Shown one piece after another: positions 1 to 5,639 of a DNA stretch of 5,639 nt. The stretch's first letter is position 1. Each line of letters starts with the position of its first letter. The notes beneath the pieces are model-generated. The model worked only from the letters and a program-made list of their open reading frames with translations. It had not been told where the DNA came from and did no database searches. Source of the stretch: Candidatus Cloacimonadota bacterium (lineage in GTDB: Bacteria; Cloacimonadota; Cloacimonadia; Cloacimonadales; WRIO01); assembly GCA_009782695.1 (NCBI GenBank), contig WRIO01000091.1, forward strand, positions 1 through 5,639, written 5' to 3'. Made by a program: the position numbers and the translations under genes.

Positions 1-19
1 TCATCATCCTCTTGCCCTC

Positions 20-104
20 ATATCAGTGCGAAGCACACCGCTTAATTCCACTCCAATTTGGAGGGGTGGCATTTTGGAGCTTGCGAAAAAATGACGGGGT
101 GGTT
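20..104. repeat. Intergenic palindrome-rich repeat-like segment
   Basis: The first ~144 bases hold no supportable gene. They contain several small symmetrical elements. At 26-36 a GTGC/GCAC stem closes a GAA loop. At 51-63 CTCCAA and TTGGAG flank a single T. At 70-93 CATTTT and AAAATG flank a 12-nt loop. The heptamer GGGGTGG occurs at 63-69 and again at 96-102. Several nested stems plus a repeated G-rich heptamer in a gene-free stretch look like an interspersed palindromic element, and I recall similar C-rich paired motifs between genes in various low-GC bacteria. Only one copy is visible, so calling it a dispersed family is inference. None of the stems is followed by a clear T-run, so it does not look like a terminator. 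Confidence 0.4.
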
Positions 105-144
105 AAGTAAAAACCTAATGAAGGTCAATAAATGACAGGAAGGG

Positions 145-465
145 CTAGTCTATATTATACCATTTTTTAACATAGTCAGGGAGCTGGTGAATAACGCCTT
201 TTTTTCTGCCATATTGAATGGTGAAAACAGTTGTGAAAGCAATGATAATCCACCCAATCGGAGTGATAACCAGAAGTAGTAGAAACCCAAAAAGCAGTTT
301 TGGAATATATGACCAATCATTTATAATAAAGGAAATTATTATGTATAAGGGTAAAATAAAGACAAATGCGTATCCGAGCCATTTTCCGATAACTATATCA
401 CTTATTATGTTGTCAGCTGTGTTTTCTTTAAGGTCATCTGCCTTTGTTTTGGTTTTTTCTTCCAT
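145..465 (-). CDS. Small two-helix membrane protein of unknown function
   Basis: I do not recognise this 106-residue protein. It starts with a charged, Lys/Glu/Asp-rich segment (residues 1-28) and then has two strongly hydrophobic stretches, at about 31-48 and 57-83. A short loop containing NDW and a proline separates them. The C-terminal tail (84-106) is basic and contains a YGRKK patch, then ends in KKWYNID. The likely topology is a small inner-membrane protein with both ends in the cytoplasm, the basic tail fitting the positive-inside rule. The ATG is supported by AGAGGT about 6 nt upstream, and the stop is TAG. It is transcribed away from the tape-measure remnant, with an 80-bp gap between the two starts. 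No neighbour suggests a role. The ribosome binding site and the coherent membrane pattern make it a real gene in my view. It could be phage cargo or an ordinary host gene. Confidence 0.65.
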   Translation of the reverse strand: MEEKTKTKADDLKENTADNIISDIVIGKWLGYAFVFILPLYIIISFIINDWSYIPKLLFGFLLLLVITPIGWIIIAFTTVFTIQYGRKKGVIHQLPDYVKKWYNID

Positions 466-545
466 TATTACCTCTGTTTACTCATATAACAAACAAATGC
501 TAAAAATATAGCAAAAAATATTATAAGAAAAAAGGAATTATAAAT
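466..545. promoter_or_regulatory. Divergent AT-rich intergenic promoter region
   Basis: This 80-bp spacer lies between two diverging starts, so any promoters for both genes should be here. It is very AT-rich and contains a 5-bp inverted repeat, TGCTA (498-502) and TAGCA (509-513), around AAAATA, which could be a small operator. AAAGGAA at 531-537 is a well-placed ribosome binding site for the plus-strand gene, 8 nt before its ATG. AGAGGT on the minus strand serves the membrane-protein gene. I could not identify a convincing -35/-10 pair for either direction. Confidence 0.35.
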
Positions 546-1490
546 ATGAAAGACATTAAAATATCTATAAAGTTAGAGACTGGTGGGCTGAAGCAAGCCC
601 TTCAAAACCTTGTCAAAGATATGCAGCAGACCTCTAATAAAGAGCCATTAAAAATCGATTTTAGTATCAATGCCGATGGTGTGGATGAAAAGCTTAATGA
701 GATAAAAGACACCATAAACAGTAACACTAATGCTATCCAAGAAAAAGCAAATGAGGCAATCGAAGAAACTAAGCATGTAGTCACCGAAACAGGTGAAAGC
801 ATCAAACAAGTCACCAGAGAAGTAAACAGCACCACCTCAAAACAGCTAGGGGAGTTCGGTTTCGCTATCATGGGGGTAAAAACTGCTATTGCGGGGCTAA
901 AAGGTATGTTCACTCCACTTATAAACGCACAGATGGAGTATGAAAAGACCACAAATAGCCTTCGTTCTGCTTTGAAAGTGCTGGGGCAAGACACAAAAGA
1001 AAATGTGCGTTCCCTGCAAAATATGGCTTCGGAAATATCTCGACTAATACCCACAAATGACGAACATACCCGCTCACTAATCACGATGTCTTTAAATATG
1101 GGTATTTTAAACGATAAAAGAGAAGAAGCTGTGCGGGGTGCTATCGGACTGGCAAAAGCCTTTCAAAGCTCTGGACTTTCCCAAGAAACCGCCATGAAAG
1201 GCATAGCACAAGCTTATGAAGGCAATTTCTCTGCTCTACAACGCTATATCCCCGCTATGCAAAGCGCAAGTTCCGAAGCTGAAAAAATGAGAATATTACA
1301 AGAAGCTATGACAAACGGCTTTAAAATGGCTATGGACGAAACAAACACTTATGCAGGGCGTATCACACAGCTAAAAGATAGCTTCAGTGACTTGCAAGAG
1401 AAAAAAAGAATAAATGAGATATTTGCTGCTTTTAGAAATATCTCATTTATTATTGCCGAAAATCTCATTTATTATGGTGCGGGTAACTAG
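546..1490 (+). CDS. Phage tail tape-measure protein, N-terminal remnant (3'-truncated)
   Basis: The 314-residue product resembles the N-terminal part of phage tail tape-measure proteins, which set tail length and line the tail tube. It begins with a segment like those of tape-measure N-termini. A long Glu/Lys/Asn/Thr-rich helical, probably coiled-coil region follows at about 45-100, then a hydrophobic helix at about 104-125. Next come features I associate with the family: an MEYEKTTNSLRSALKVLG-like helix, GLSQETAMKGIAQAYEGNFSALQRY, and a TYAGRITQLKDSFSDLQEK segment that in intact proteins leads into the rest of the molecule. Intact members usually have about 600 to over 1,500 residues. Homology appears to end near residue 286. 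The last ~27 residues are encoded by an inverted-repeat module and read as unrelated hydrophobic sequence. The start is supported by AAAGGAA 8 nt upstream. No other tail gene lies nearby, so a working phage is unlikely. The frame is open, but I expect the protein to be non-functional or not expressed. The family assignment is from motif memory, without a search. Confidence 0.7.
   Translation: MKDIKISIKLETGGLKQALQNLVKDMQQTSNKEPLKIDFSINADGVDEKLNEIKDTINSNTNAIQEKANEAIEETKHVVTETGESIKQVTREVNSTTSKQLGEFGFAIMGVKTAIAGLKGMFTPLINAQMEYEKTTNSLRSALKVLGQDTKENVRSLQNMASEISRLIPTNDEHTRSLITMSLNMGILNDKREEAVRGAIGLAKAFQSSGLSQETAMKGIAQAYEGNFSALQRYIPAMQSASSEAEKMRILQEAMTNGFKMAMDETNTYAGRITQLKDSFSDLQEKKRINEIFAAFRNISFIIAENLIYYGAGN
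1409..1475. repeat. Perfect 16-bp inverted repeat plus a third partial copy at the truncation junction
   Basis: AATAAATGAGATATTT at 1409-1424 is matched exactly by its reverse complement at 1436-1451 across an 11-nt spacer. Part of the right arm recurs directly: TCTCATTTATTAT at 1441-1453 and again at 1463-1475, 22 bp apart. There are therefore three copies of one core, one inverted and two in tandem. The module supplies the foreign last ~27 codons of the tape-measure remnant and begins exactly where phage homology seems to end. It is not a terminator, because no T-run follows in either direction. It could be the end of a small non-autonomous mobile element, a multi-site protein-binding region or a recombination scar. 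Confidence 0.75.
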
Positions 1491-1510
1491 GCATCGTTCC
1501 CTATGGAAAT

Positions 1511-1529
1511 GGAGAGCCGGAGGCTCTCC
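1511..1529. repeat. GC-rich perfect hairpin (8-bp stem)
   Basis: GGAGAGCC (1511-1518) pairs perfectly with GGCTCTCC (1522-1529) around a GGA loop. It stands out because the surroundings are AT-rich. On the plus strand it is followed by GCTACG and then an A-run, and on the minus strand by CATTTCC. It therefore lacks the T-run of an intrinsic terminator in either direction. It lies between the end of the tape-measure remnant and the hpf terminator. It may be an interspersed palindromic repeat, or a structure stabilising the 3' end of a transcript. Only one copy is present here. Confidence 0.6.
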
Positions 1530-1535
1530 GCTACG

Positions 1536-1564
1536 AAAAAAAAATCCCCTCGGCTGAGGGGATT
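1536..1564 (-). terminator. Rho-independent terminator of the lptB-rpoN-lpd-hpf set
   Basis: AATCCCCTC (1543-1551) and GAGGGGATT (1556-1564) form a perfect 9-bp stem with a 4-nt loop. Read on the minus strand, the stem runs directly into nine T residues (the A-run at 1536-1544). It starts about 21 nt after the hpf stop codon, as expected for the end of the operon. On the plus strand no T-run follows, so it should act mainly on minus-strand transcription. Confidence 0.92.
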
Positions 1565-1585
1565 GTAATGCTATATTAGATAGAT

Positions 1586-2116
1586 TTATGGTTCAAAGAT
1601 ACGGAAGTGTTCGTTGTCTTTTTTTACTATGACATTGATGCTATCTGTCTCGACATTTTTGAATATCAGGTAATCGTCCTCTATGTCGTTAAACCTTTCG
1701 ATAGCTTCATCTATGCTGAGAGTTTCAGCCACCATTCTCTTTGTTTTTATCACTCTTTTGCTTTTTTCAGACTCGTCTTTGTATAGGTTTGCATAGACAA
1801 AGCGCGGGTCTTCTTTTAGCCTCTTTTTATTGTGGTCAGTGACCTTTTCTTTTAGTTTTTTGATCTGAGTTTCCATGCTATCGATAGCCTCGTTTATAGC
1901 TAGATACATATCGTTTGCTTCGGCTTGTGCTTGCAGGTTAAATTTCGATGCGTGCAGTGTCATATCAACCACATTTCTGTTGTTTTCTAGGTTTAATGTG
2001 ATGTGGATATTTACTATTTGGTCGAAATACCTTGTCAGCTTTTCACAGGAATTTTCTATCGCACTCCTGATGGCTTTCGTTAAATCGAAATGACGAGCGG
2101 TTATTGTGATTTGCAT
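1586..2116 (-). CDS. hpf: Ribosome hibernation promoting factor, long form
   Basis: This 176-residue protein is a long-form HPF. Such proteins bind the 30S subunit when growth slows and join two ribosomes into inactive 100S dimers. Residues 1 to about 97 match the HPF/YfiA ribosome-binding fold: the start MQITITARHFDLTKAIRSAI, a VDMTLHA strand, and a helix with DMYLAINEAIDSMETQIKKLK. A charged linker (about 98-120) leads to the C-terminal dimerisation domain. That domain shows the family pattern: a VIKTKRM entry, SIDEAIERF, a DYLIFKNVETDSINVIVKK strand pair, and a final IFEP. Length and domain order are normal for the long form. The ATG is preceded by AAGGGGTGA (2121-2129), and an in-frame TAA at 2129-2131 excludes an earlier start. 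It is the last gene before the terminator. Proximity to rpoN is conserved in many Gram-negative bacteria, but enteric species carry the short form there. The AT-rich upstream spacer may allow separate expression. Confidence 0.95.
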   Translation of the reverse strand: MQITITARHFDLTKAIRSAIENSCEKLTRYFDQIVNIHITLNLENNRNVVDMTLHASKFNLQAQAEANDMYLAINEAIDSMETQIKKLKEKVTDHNKKRLKEDPRFVYANLYKDESEKSKRVIKTKRMVAETLSIDEAIERFNDIEDDYLIFKNVETDSINVIVKKDNEHFRIFEP

Positions 2117-2192
2117 AATCTCACCCCTTTACTTCATTTTTATTTGTTTATATATAAAACAATAAATTTTTATTTTGTTACAATAAATTTTA
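2117..2192 (-). promoter_or_regulatory. AT-rich lpd-hpf spacer with two palindromic boxes and the hpf RBS
   Basis: This 76-bp gap is the longest in the gene set. Apart from the hpf ribosome binding site (AAGGGGTGA, 2121-2129) it is almost pure A/T. CAATAAATTTT occurs at 2160-2170 and 2181-2191, a 21-bp period equal to two helical turns. Each copy is also a palindrome: AATAAA/TTTATT at 2161-2174 with a 2-nt centre and at 2182-2194 with a 1-nt centre. The second overlaps the lpd stop codon. A secondary hpf promoter with a paired operator is a reasonable guess, but I could not find a clear -35/-10 pair, and strong A/T bias makes such symmetry likelier by chance. Confidence 0.35.
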
Positions 2193-3614
2193 TTATAGCG
2201 TGTGGATAGCTAATTTATGAGTGTCCTCGATAGCTTCCATCACGCATTCTGAGATAGTCGGATGGGCAAAAACTATGTTTGCCACATCGCTTGCCTTCGC
2301 ACCTGTGTTTATCAAAATGCTAGCTTGGGCTATCAGTTCAGTGGCTAAATACCCAATGATATGCATACCGATAATCTGGTCTGTTTCTGCATTTATGATA
2401 GTTTTGACAAAGCCCAAGCTCGCCCCAGATGCCAAAGCTTTTCCGTTGGCAGCGAAATGAAACCTGCCTATTTTGTAGGGAATACTTTCTGCCATAGCTT
2501 GCTGTTCATTGCAACCACACGAGGCTATTTCAGGGGTCGTAAAGATACAACTCGGGATATTTCGGTAGTTTATCGTTTTTAGAGTCATGGTTGTGCTTTT
2601 GACCTTGCTGTTTATGTAGTCTGCCACCAGTAACCCTTGTTTAGAGGCTGTGTGGGCAAGCATTAGCTTACCTGTGACATCTCCGATAGCAAAGATATTT
2701 TCCTCATTTGTTTGGCAAAAATCGTTTATAGTTATCATTTCTTTCGACATTTCCAGGTCAAAGCCCTCAGTGATGATATCAAAAACAGGTTTGCGCCCGA
2801 TAGATACTAGCACTTGCTGGGCAGTTATGGTTGACACCACTTCATCGACATTGCTTTTTAAAGTCAAAGATATATGGTCGTTGCTCACTTCCCCAGAAAC
2901 CACCGCAGTCTTGGTTATGATTTTTATACCTGATTTTTTCAAGGCTAAAGACAGCTTTTTACTGACTTCTTCGTCTTCGGTGCTAACTAATTCTGGCAGA
3001 AATTCTACCACTGTCACAGCTACTCCTAACTGGTGATAGATACAGGCAAATTCACAGCCTATGACTCCTCCACCGACTATTATCAGGCTCTTGGGCAATG
3101 AGTTTAGCTCCAAAATATTATCAGATGACAGCACCTTGCTGCCGTCAACAGGCAAAAAAGGCAGAGGTCGCGGCTGCGAACCAGTGGCTATGATTACATA
3201 GTCACAAGTGTAAATTTCACTGCTCTCACTAGTGAAAAGCTTGTAAACAGAGCCTTCTTTTTCTATCTTGGTTACCACATATTTTAAAAGTGGAATATTT
3301 CTTTTTTTGAATAAATACTCTATGCCGGACACCAATTTTTCGACTGTTTGGCACTTTCTTTTGTATATTTTATCATAAGATATAGCAAAATCGCAGTTTT
3401 CCAGTCCGTAATCTTCTCCTGTCTTCATTTTGTGGTAAAGGTCTGCCGATGTCACGAGTGTTTTTGTGGGTATGCAACCTTTATTTAGGCACACTCCCCC
3501 CACCCTTTCTTTTTCAAAACAAACCACAGATATACCTAATTGATTTAGTCGGATAGCGGTTTCGTAGCCGCCAGGTCCTGCTCCTATGATAGCCACTTTG
3601 AAATTATTTTCCAT
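2193..3614 (-). CDS. lpdA: Dihydrolipoamide dehydrogenase (E3) family flavoprotein
   Basis: This enzyme class oxidises dihydrolipoamide with NAD+ as the E3 component of 2-oxoacid dehydrogenase complexes and the glycine cleavage system. All landmarks of its 473 residues are present. An FAD-binding GAGPGG lies at 11-16. The redox-active disulfide is C42-LNKG-C47. IIATGS lies at 141-146 and the NAD-binding GGGVIG at 181-186. E204, at the end of the next strand, favours NAD over NADP. The second FAD motif, AIGD, lies at 309-312. The C-terminal catalytic pair is His452 and Glu457 in HPTISE. Length is typical. The ATG lies six bases after an in-frame TAA (3618-3620), so it cannot be longer. The Shine-Dalgarno AGGAG (3628-3632) is unusually far away, 13 nt, so translation may be weak or coupled to rpoN, which ends 25 bp upstream. 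No lipoyl-enzyme partners are nearby, so the complex it serves is unknown. A related disulfide reductase is less likely. Confidence 0.93.
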   Translation of the reverse strand: MENNFKVAIIGAGPGGYETAIRLNQLGISVVCFEKERVGGVCLNKGCIPTKTLVTSADLYHKMKTGEDYGLENCDFAISYDKIYKRKCQTVEKLVSGIEYLFKKRNIPLLKYVVTKIEKEGSVYKLFTSESSEIYTCDYVIIATGSQPRPLPFLPVDGSKVLSSDNILELNSLPKSLIIVGGGVIGCEFACIYHQLGVAVTVVEFLPELVSTEDEEVSKKLSLALKKSGIKIITKTAVVSGEVSNDHISLTLKSNVDEVVSTITAQQVLVSIGRKPVFDIITEGFDLEMSKEMITINDFCQTNEENIFAIGDVTGKLMLAHTASKQGLLVADYINSKVKSTTMTLKTINYRNIPSCIFTTPEIASCGCNEQQAMAESIPYKIGRFHFAANGKALASGASLGFVKTIINAETDQIIGMHIIGYLATELIAQASILINTGAKASDVANIVFAHPTISECVMEAIEDTHKLAIHTL

Positions 3615-3639
3615 ATATTACTTCAGTCTCCTGCACTTG

Positions 3640-5106
3640 TTATCTTCTTCTCTCTCTGCTATTGGGTATATTCAGCTCTTCTCGGTATTTAGCTATCACT
3701 CTGCGTGACAATGTGATACCTCTTTCGGCAAAAATATTTTTGATATCCTCATCAGATATCGGCTGTGATTTATCCTCATTATCTATCATGACCTTGATCT
3801 GTTGGTGCACACTCTGTTTAGACGCTGTCTCCTCGCTTTTTGTCTTGCCTGCATTTTGCACAAAGAAGTCTTTTAGAGCTATCACACCAAAGGGGGTATC
3901 GGCAAATTTATTTTTAACCACCCGCGATATGGTGGATACATTCATGCTGAGATCTTCGGCTATCTCATAATATGTCAGGGGCACAAGCTCTTGGCTATTC
4001 TCATAAAAAAAACTCCGCTGATGTTTGATGATAGACCTTGTGACATTTTCGAGCGACTTATTGCGCACCATGATAGCCTTTATCACAAATTTTGCAGAGT
4101 TTACCTTTGATTTTACATACCTGAGTGCGTCTTTCTCTTTATCAGCTTGCGATAAAATCTTTTGGTAATTTCTACTGATATTTATCTTGGGAGTGTTAAA
4201 ATCGTTCACAAACACATCAAACTCATCATCGACTTTGGCAACTATGATATCAGGCGTGACATAAAGGGCTTGTCCTGCATTTATGCGCAGACCAGGCTTG
4301 GGGTCGAGCTTGCCGATCACACCACGATAAAACAGCACCTCTTCTTCGTCTATGCGGTGCTTGGAGGCTATTTTGCGGTATCTAGCATGGAGCAAATCAT
4401 CGAAATCCTCAAGTATAATCTTTGATAAAATCGTGTCCTTTTGGTCAGGCTCGTTTAACTGATAAAACAAGCATTCGCTGATGTTGCGGGCAGTGATACC
4501 TTTTGGGGGCATATCCAAAATCAAGCGGTGCAGTTCATCTGCTCTGCTTTTGGGTATATTATACTCTTTTGCTAAGCCGTAAATATCAAATTCAGCGGGT
4601 AGATAACCGCTTTCGTTTATAGCATCCACCAGGTCATAGATAAAGTAAAATTCGATTTCTAGCAGGTCATATCTATCAAATTGATTTAAAAATTCTTGCT
4701 TTAGGTTTGGCTCTGCGGCTATGGAGTTTTCATAATTATTGTCATCATCACTGTCCGATATAGTGTCTGCCGAATAAGTGTCATCGCCATAATTCTCGTT
4801 CCAAGCATCCAGCTCAGAGGATAGTTCTTTTGCCTCTTCGAGCGTCTTTGACAGTTCAGAATCGGGGTCTTGATTTTCATTATCCTCATTCGTAGAGGTG
4901 TCGTTTTTTTCGGTGTCATCAGGTTCATAGTCATTATACTCATCCACCAGTTCCAGAAGGGGATTCCCGATAAGTTCGTGTGACAAAATCATCTCTATTT
5001 CAGTCATGGGAGCAGATAATATTTTCAGAGCTTGAATCATCTGAGTTTTTAGTCTCTGCTCTGTTCCTAATTGCTGTTGCTGACTTTGTCTTACTTTTGG
5101 GCTCAT
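3640..5106 (-). CDS. rpoN: RNA polymerase sigma-54 factor
   Basis: Sigma-54 directs RNA polymerase to -24/-12 promoters and needs an ATP-driven enhancer-binding activator to open them. The 488-residue length is typical. Region I (about 1-55) has the Gln/Leu-rich QQQQLGTEQRLKTQMIQALKIL start and the IGNPLLEL segment contacted by activators. Region II (about 55-130) is a strongly acidic, Asp/Glu/Asn-rich linker. The core-binding domain covers about 135-325, including DMPPKGITARNISECLFYQL and LDPKPG. A helix-turn-helix that reads the -12 element lies at about 379-398 (YYEIAEDLSMNVSTISRVVK). The RpoN box at 467-476 is SRRVIAKYRE, close to the usual ARRTVAKYRE, and contacts the -24 element. The Arg-Arg and AKYRE core is intact. 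The start lies only 6 bp after the lptB stop, behind a weak AAAGAA ribosome binding site, which suggests translational coupling. Its regulon cannot be inferred from this window. Confidence 0.96.
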   Translation of the reverse strand: MSPKVRQSQQQQLGTEQRLKTQMIQALKILSAPMTEIEMILSHELIGNPLLELVDEYNDYEPDDTEKNDTSTNEDNENQDPDSELSKTLEEAKELSSELDAWNENYGDDTYSADTISDSDDDNNYENSIAAEPNLKQEFLNQFDRYDLLEIEFYFIYDLVDAINESGYLPAEFDIYGLAKEYNIPKSRADELHRLILDMPPKGITARNISECLFYQLNEPDQKDTILSKIILEDFDDLLHARYRKIASKHRIDEEEVLFYRGVIGKLDPKPGLRINAGQALYVTPDIIVAKVDDEFDVFVNDFNTPKINISRNYQKILSQADKEKDALRYVKSKVNSAKFVIKAIMVRNKSLENVTRSIIKHQRSFFYENSQELVPLTYYEIAEDLSMNVSTISRVVKNKFADTPFGVIALKDFFVQNAGKTKSEETASKQSVHQQIKVMIDNEDKSQPISDEDIKNIFAERGITLSRRVIAKYREELNIPNSRERRR

Positions 5107-5112
5107 TTTTCT

Positions 5113-5639
5113 TTATTCAAATACAGGGTTCAAAAATCTGTCACCTAAGTAAACTTTACGGGCTTCGGGGTCATTTATCAGTTCTTTTGAGCTTCCTGAT
5201 ATCAAGATTTTCCCTTTAAATACCACATAAGCACGCTGAACGATAGACAGGGTGTCCACCACATTGTGGTCGGTGATCAAGATACCGATGTTTTTCTCAT
5301 TTTTTAGTTTTTTGATGATGTCTTGTATCCCGCTGATAGCTAGAGGGTCAACCCCAGCAAAAGGCTCGTCCATCAATAGAAAAGAGGGGTTTGTAACTAA
5401 TGAACGTGTGATCTCCAGCTTTCGCCTTTCACCGCCGGACAAAGTGTAAGCCTTTTGTTTGGCAAGCGAAGTAAGGTTTAGCTCTTCGAGTGCTTCTTCT
5501 AGTCGCTGCTTGCGTTCTACTTTTGTTAGTTTCAGGGTTTCCAGAATAGCCATGATATTCTGTTCCACTGTCAGTTTATGAAAAATAGAAGGTGCCTGTG
5601 CCAAATAGGCTATACCTAGCTGTGCCCTTTTATACATCG
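5113..5639 (-). CDS. lptB: LPS export ABC transporter ATP-binding protein, partial
   Basis: LptB is the cytoplasmic ATPase that, with LptF and LptG, pulls lipopolysaccharide from the inner membrane and pushes it along the Lpt bridge to the cell surface. Only the C-terminal ~175 residues are in the window. The first Met visible (5635-5637) is internal, matching the PMYKRA-type segment before the Q-loop. The preceding partial codon (xCG) fits the expected proline. The Walker A loop is therefore off the edge. Counting from that Met: Q-loop Gln14 (AYLAQAPSIF), ABC signature LSGGERRKLE (66-75), Walker B FLLMDEP with Glu91, D-loop AGVD (94-97), and switch His124 in ITDHNV. The GVDP motif and the VYLGDRF ending distinguish LptB from most other ABC ATPases, including branched-chain amino-acid LivF/LivG. 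The adjacent rpoN agrees. The residue after the Q-loop Gln is Ala rather than the common Glu. The rest of an lpt cluster probably lies beyond the right edge. Confidence 0.95.
   Translation of the reverse strand, partial: MYKRAQLGIAYLAQAPSIFHKLTVEQNIMAILETLKLTKVERKQRLEEALEELNLTSLAKQKAYTLSGGERRKLEITRSLVTNPSFLLMDEPFAGVDPLAISGIQDIIKKLKNEKNIGILITDHNVVDTLSIVQRAYVVFKGKILISGSSKELINDPEARKVYLGDRFLNPVFE

Noticed and set aside
67..84. Possible sigma-54 promoter (TGGC ... TTGC)
   Set aside because: The GG and GC elements are separated by 13 nt rather than the 10 nt required for -24/-12 promoters, and no plus-strand gene starts nearby.
602..1084. Open frame of 160 codons on the minus strand, opposite the tape-measure gene
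   Set aside because: It is fully antisense to a better-supported gene. Its Ser/Phe/Cys-rich translation looks like the reverse reading of a helical, Lys/Glu/Thr-rich protein, and it has no recognisable motif.
1409..1451. Inverted repeat as a terminator for the tape-measure remnant
   Set aside because: It lies within the open frame, is A/T-rich and is not followed by a T-run in either direction.
1409..1475. CRISPR array or diversity-generating retroelement template/variable repeat
   Set aside because: The spacing is too short, only two direct copies exist, no cas or reverse-transcriptase gene is present, and no adenine-biased variable repeat is seen.
2650..3036. Open frame of 128 codons on the plus strand inside lpd
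   Set aside because: It lies antisense to a strongly conserved enzyme. Its composition is that of a shadow frame and it has no supporting context.
3328..3346. TGGCAC-TTTCT-TTTG resembling a sigma-54 -24/-12 site on the plus strand
   Set aside because: It lacks the essential GC at -12, lies inside lpd, and points antisense with no gene downstream.
4719..4943. Met/Thr/Ile-rich open frame on the minus strand inside rpoN
   Set aside because: It is an out-of-frame reading of the acidic GAT/GAA-rich linker of sigma-54, which explains its odd composition.
1..5639. A complete undescribed multi-gene system
   Set aside because: Apart from the small membrane protein and the phage remnant, every gene belongs to a well-known family in a largely conserved order. 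Nothing forms a candidate defence, toxin-antitoxin or biosynthetic cassette.

Overview
The window looks like part of the chromosome of a low-GC, Gram-negative-type (diderm) bacterium. The best evidence is a partial lptB (the ATPase of the lipopolysaccharide exporter) followed by rpoN (sigma-54) and a long-form hpf. The lptB-rpoN-hpf order is widely conserved in LPS-producing bacteria. The sequence alone does not fix the phylum. The long HPF, the AT-rich spacers and an lpd gene inside the cluster argue against an ordinary enteric proteobacterium.

Right-hand two thirds (about 1536-5639, minus strand): lptB (5' end beyond the window), rpoN, a dihydrolipoamide-dehydrogenase-family gene and hpf are read in that order. 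The gaps are 6, 25 and 76 bp. A textbook Rho-independent terminator (1536-1564) ends the set. The first three genes look like one transcription unit. The 76-bp spacer before hpf is very AT-rich and holds two similar palindromic boxes, so hpf may also have its own promoter. Together the genes cover outer-membrane biogenesis, alternative-sigma transcription, flavin disulfide redox chemistry and ribosome hibernation.

Left-hand third (1-1535): this part is accessory in character. A repeat-like intergenic segment (about 20-104) precedes a small two-helix membrane protein of unknown function on the minus strand. Diverging from it is a plus-strand gene whose product resembles the N-terminal part of a phage tail tape-measure protein. 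It stops after 314 codons, far short of the family. Its last ~27 codons are not phage-like and are encoded by a repeat module: a perfect 16-bp inverted repeat plus a third partial copy. This looks like a prophage remnant cut off at a repeat and joined to the downstream side of the hpf operon. A second GC-rich hairpin lies between that junction and the terminator.

I did not find a complete novel defence or mobile system. The most unusual signal is the repeat module at the truncation junction (1409-1475).
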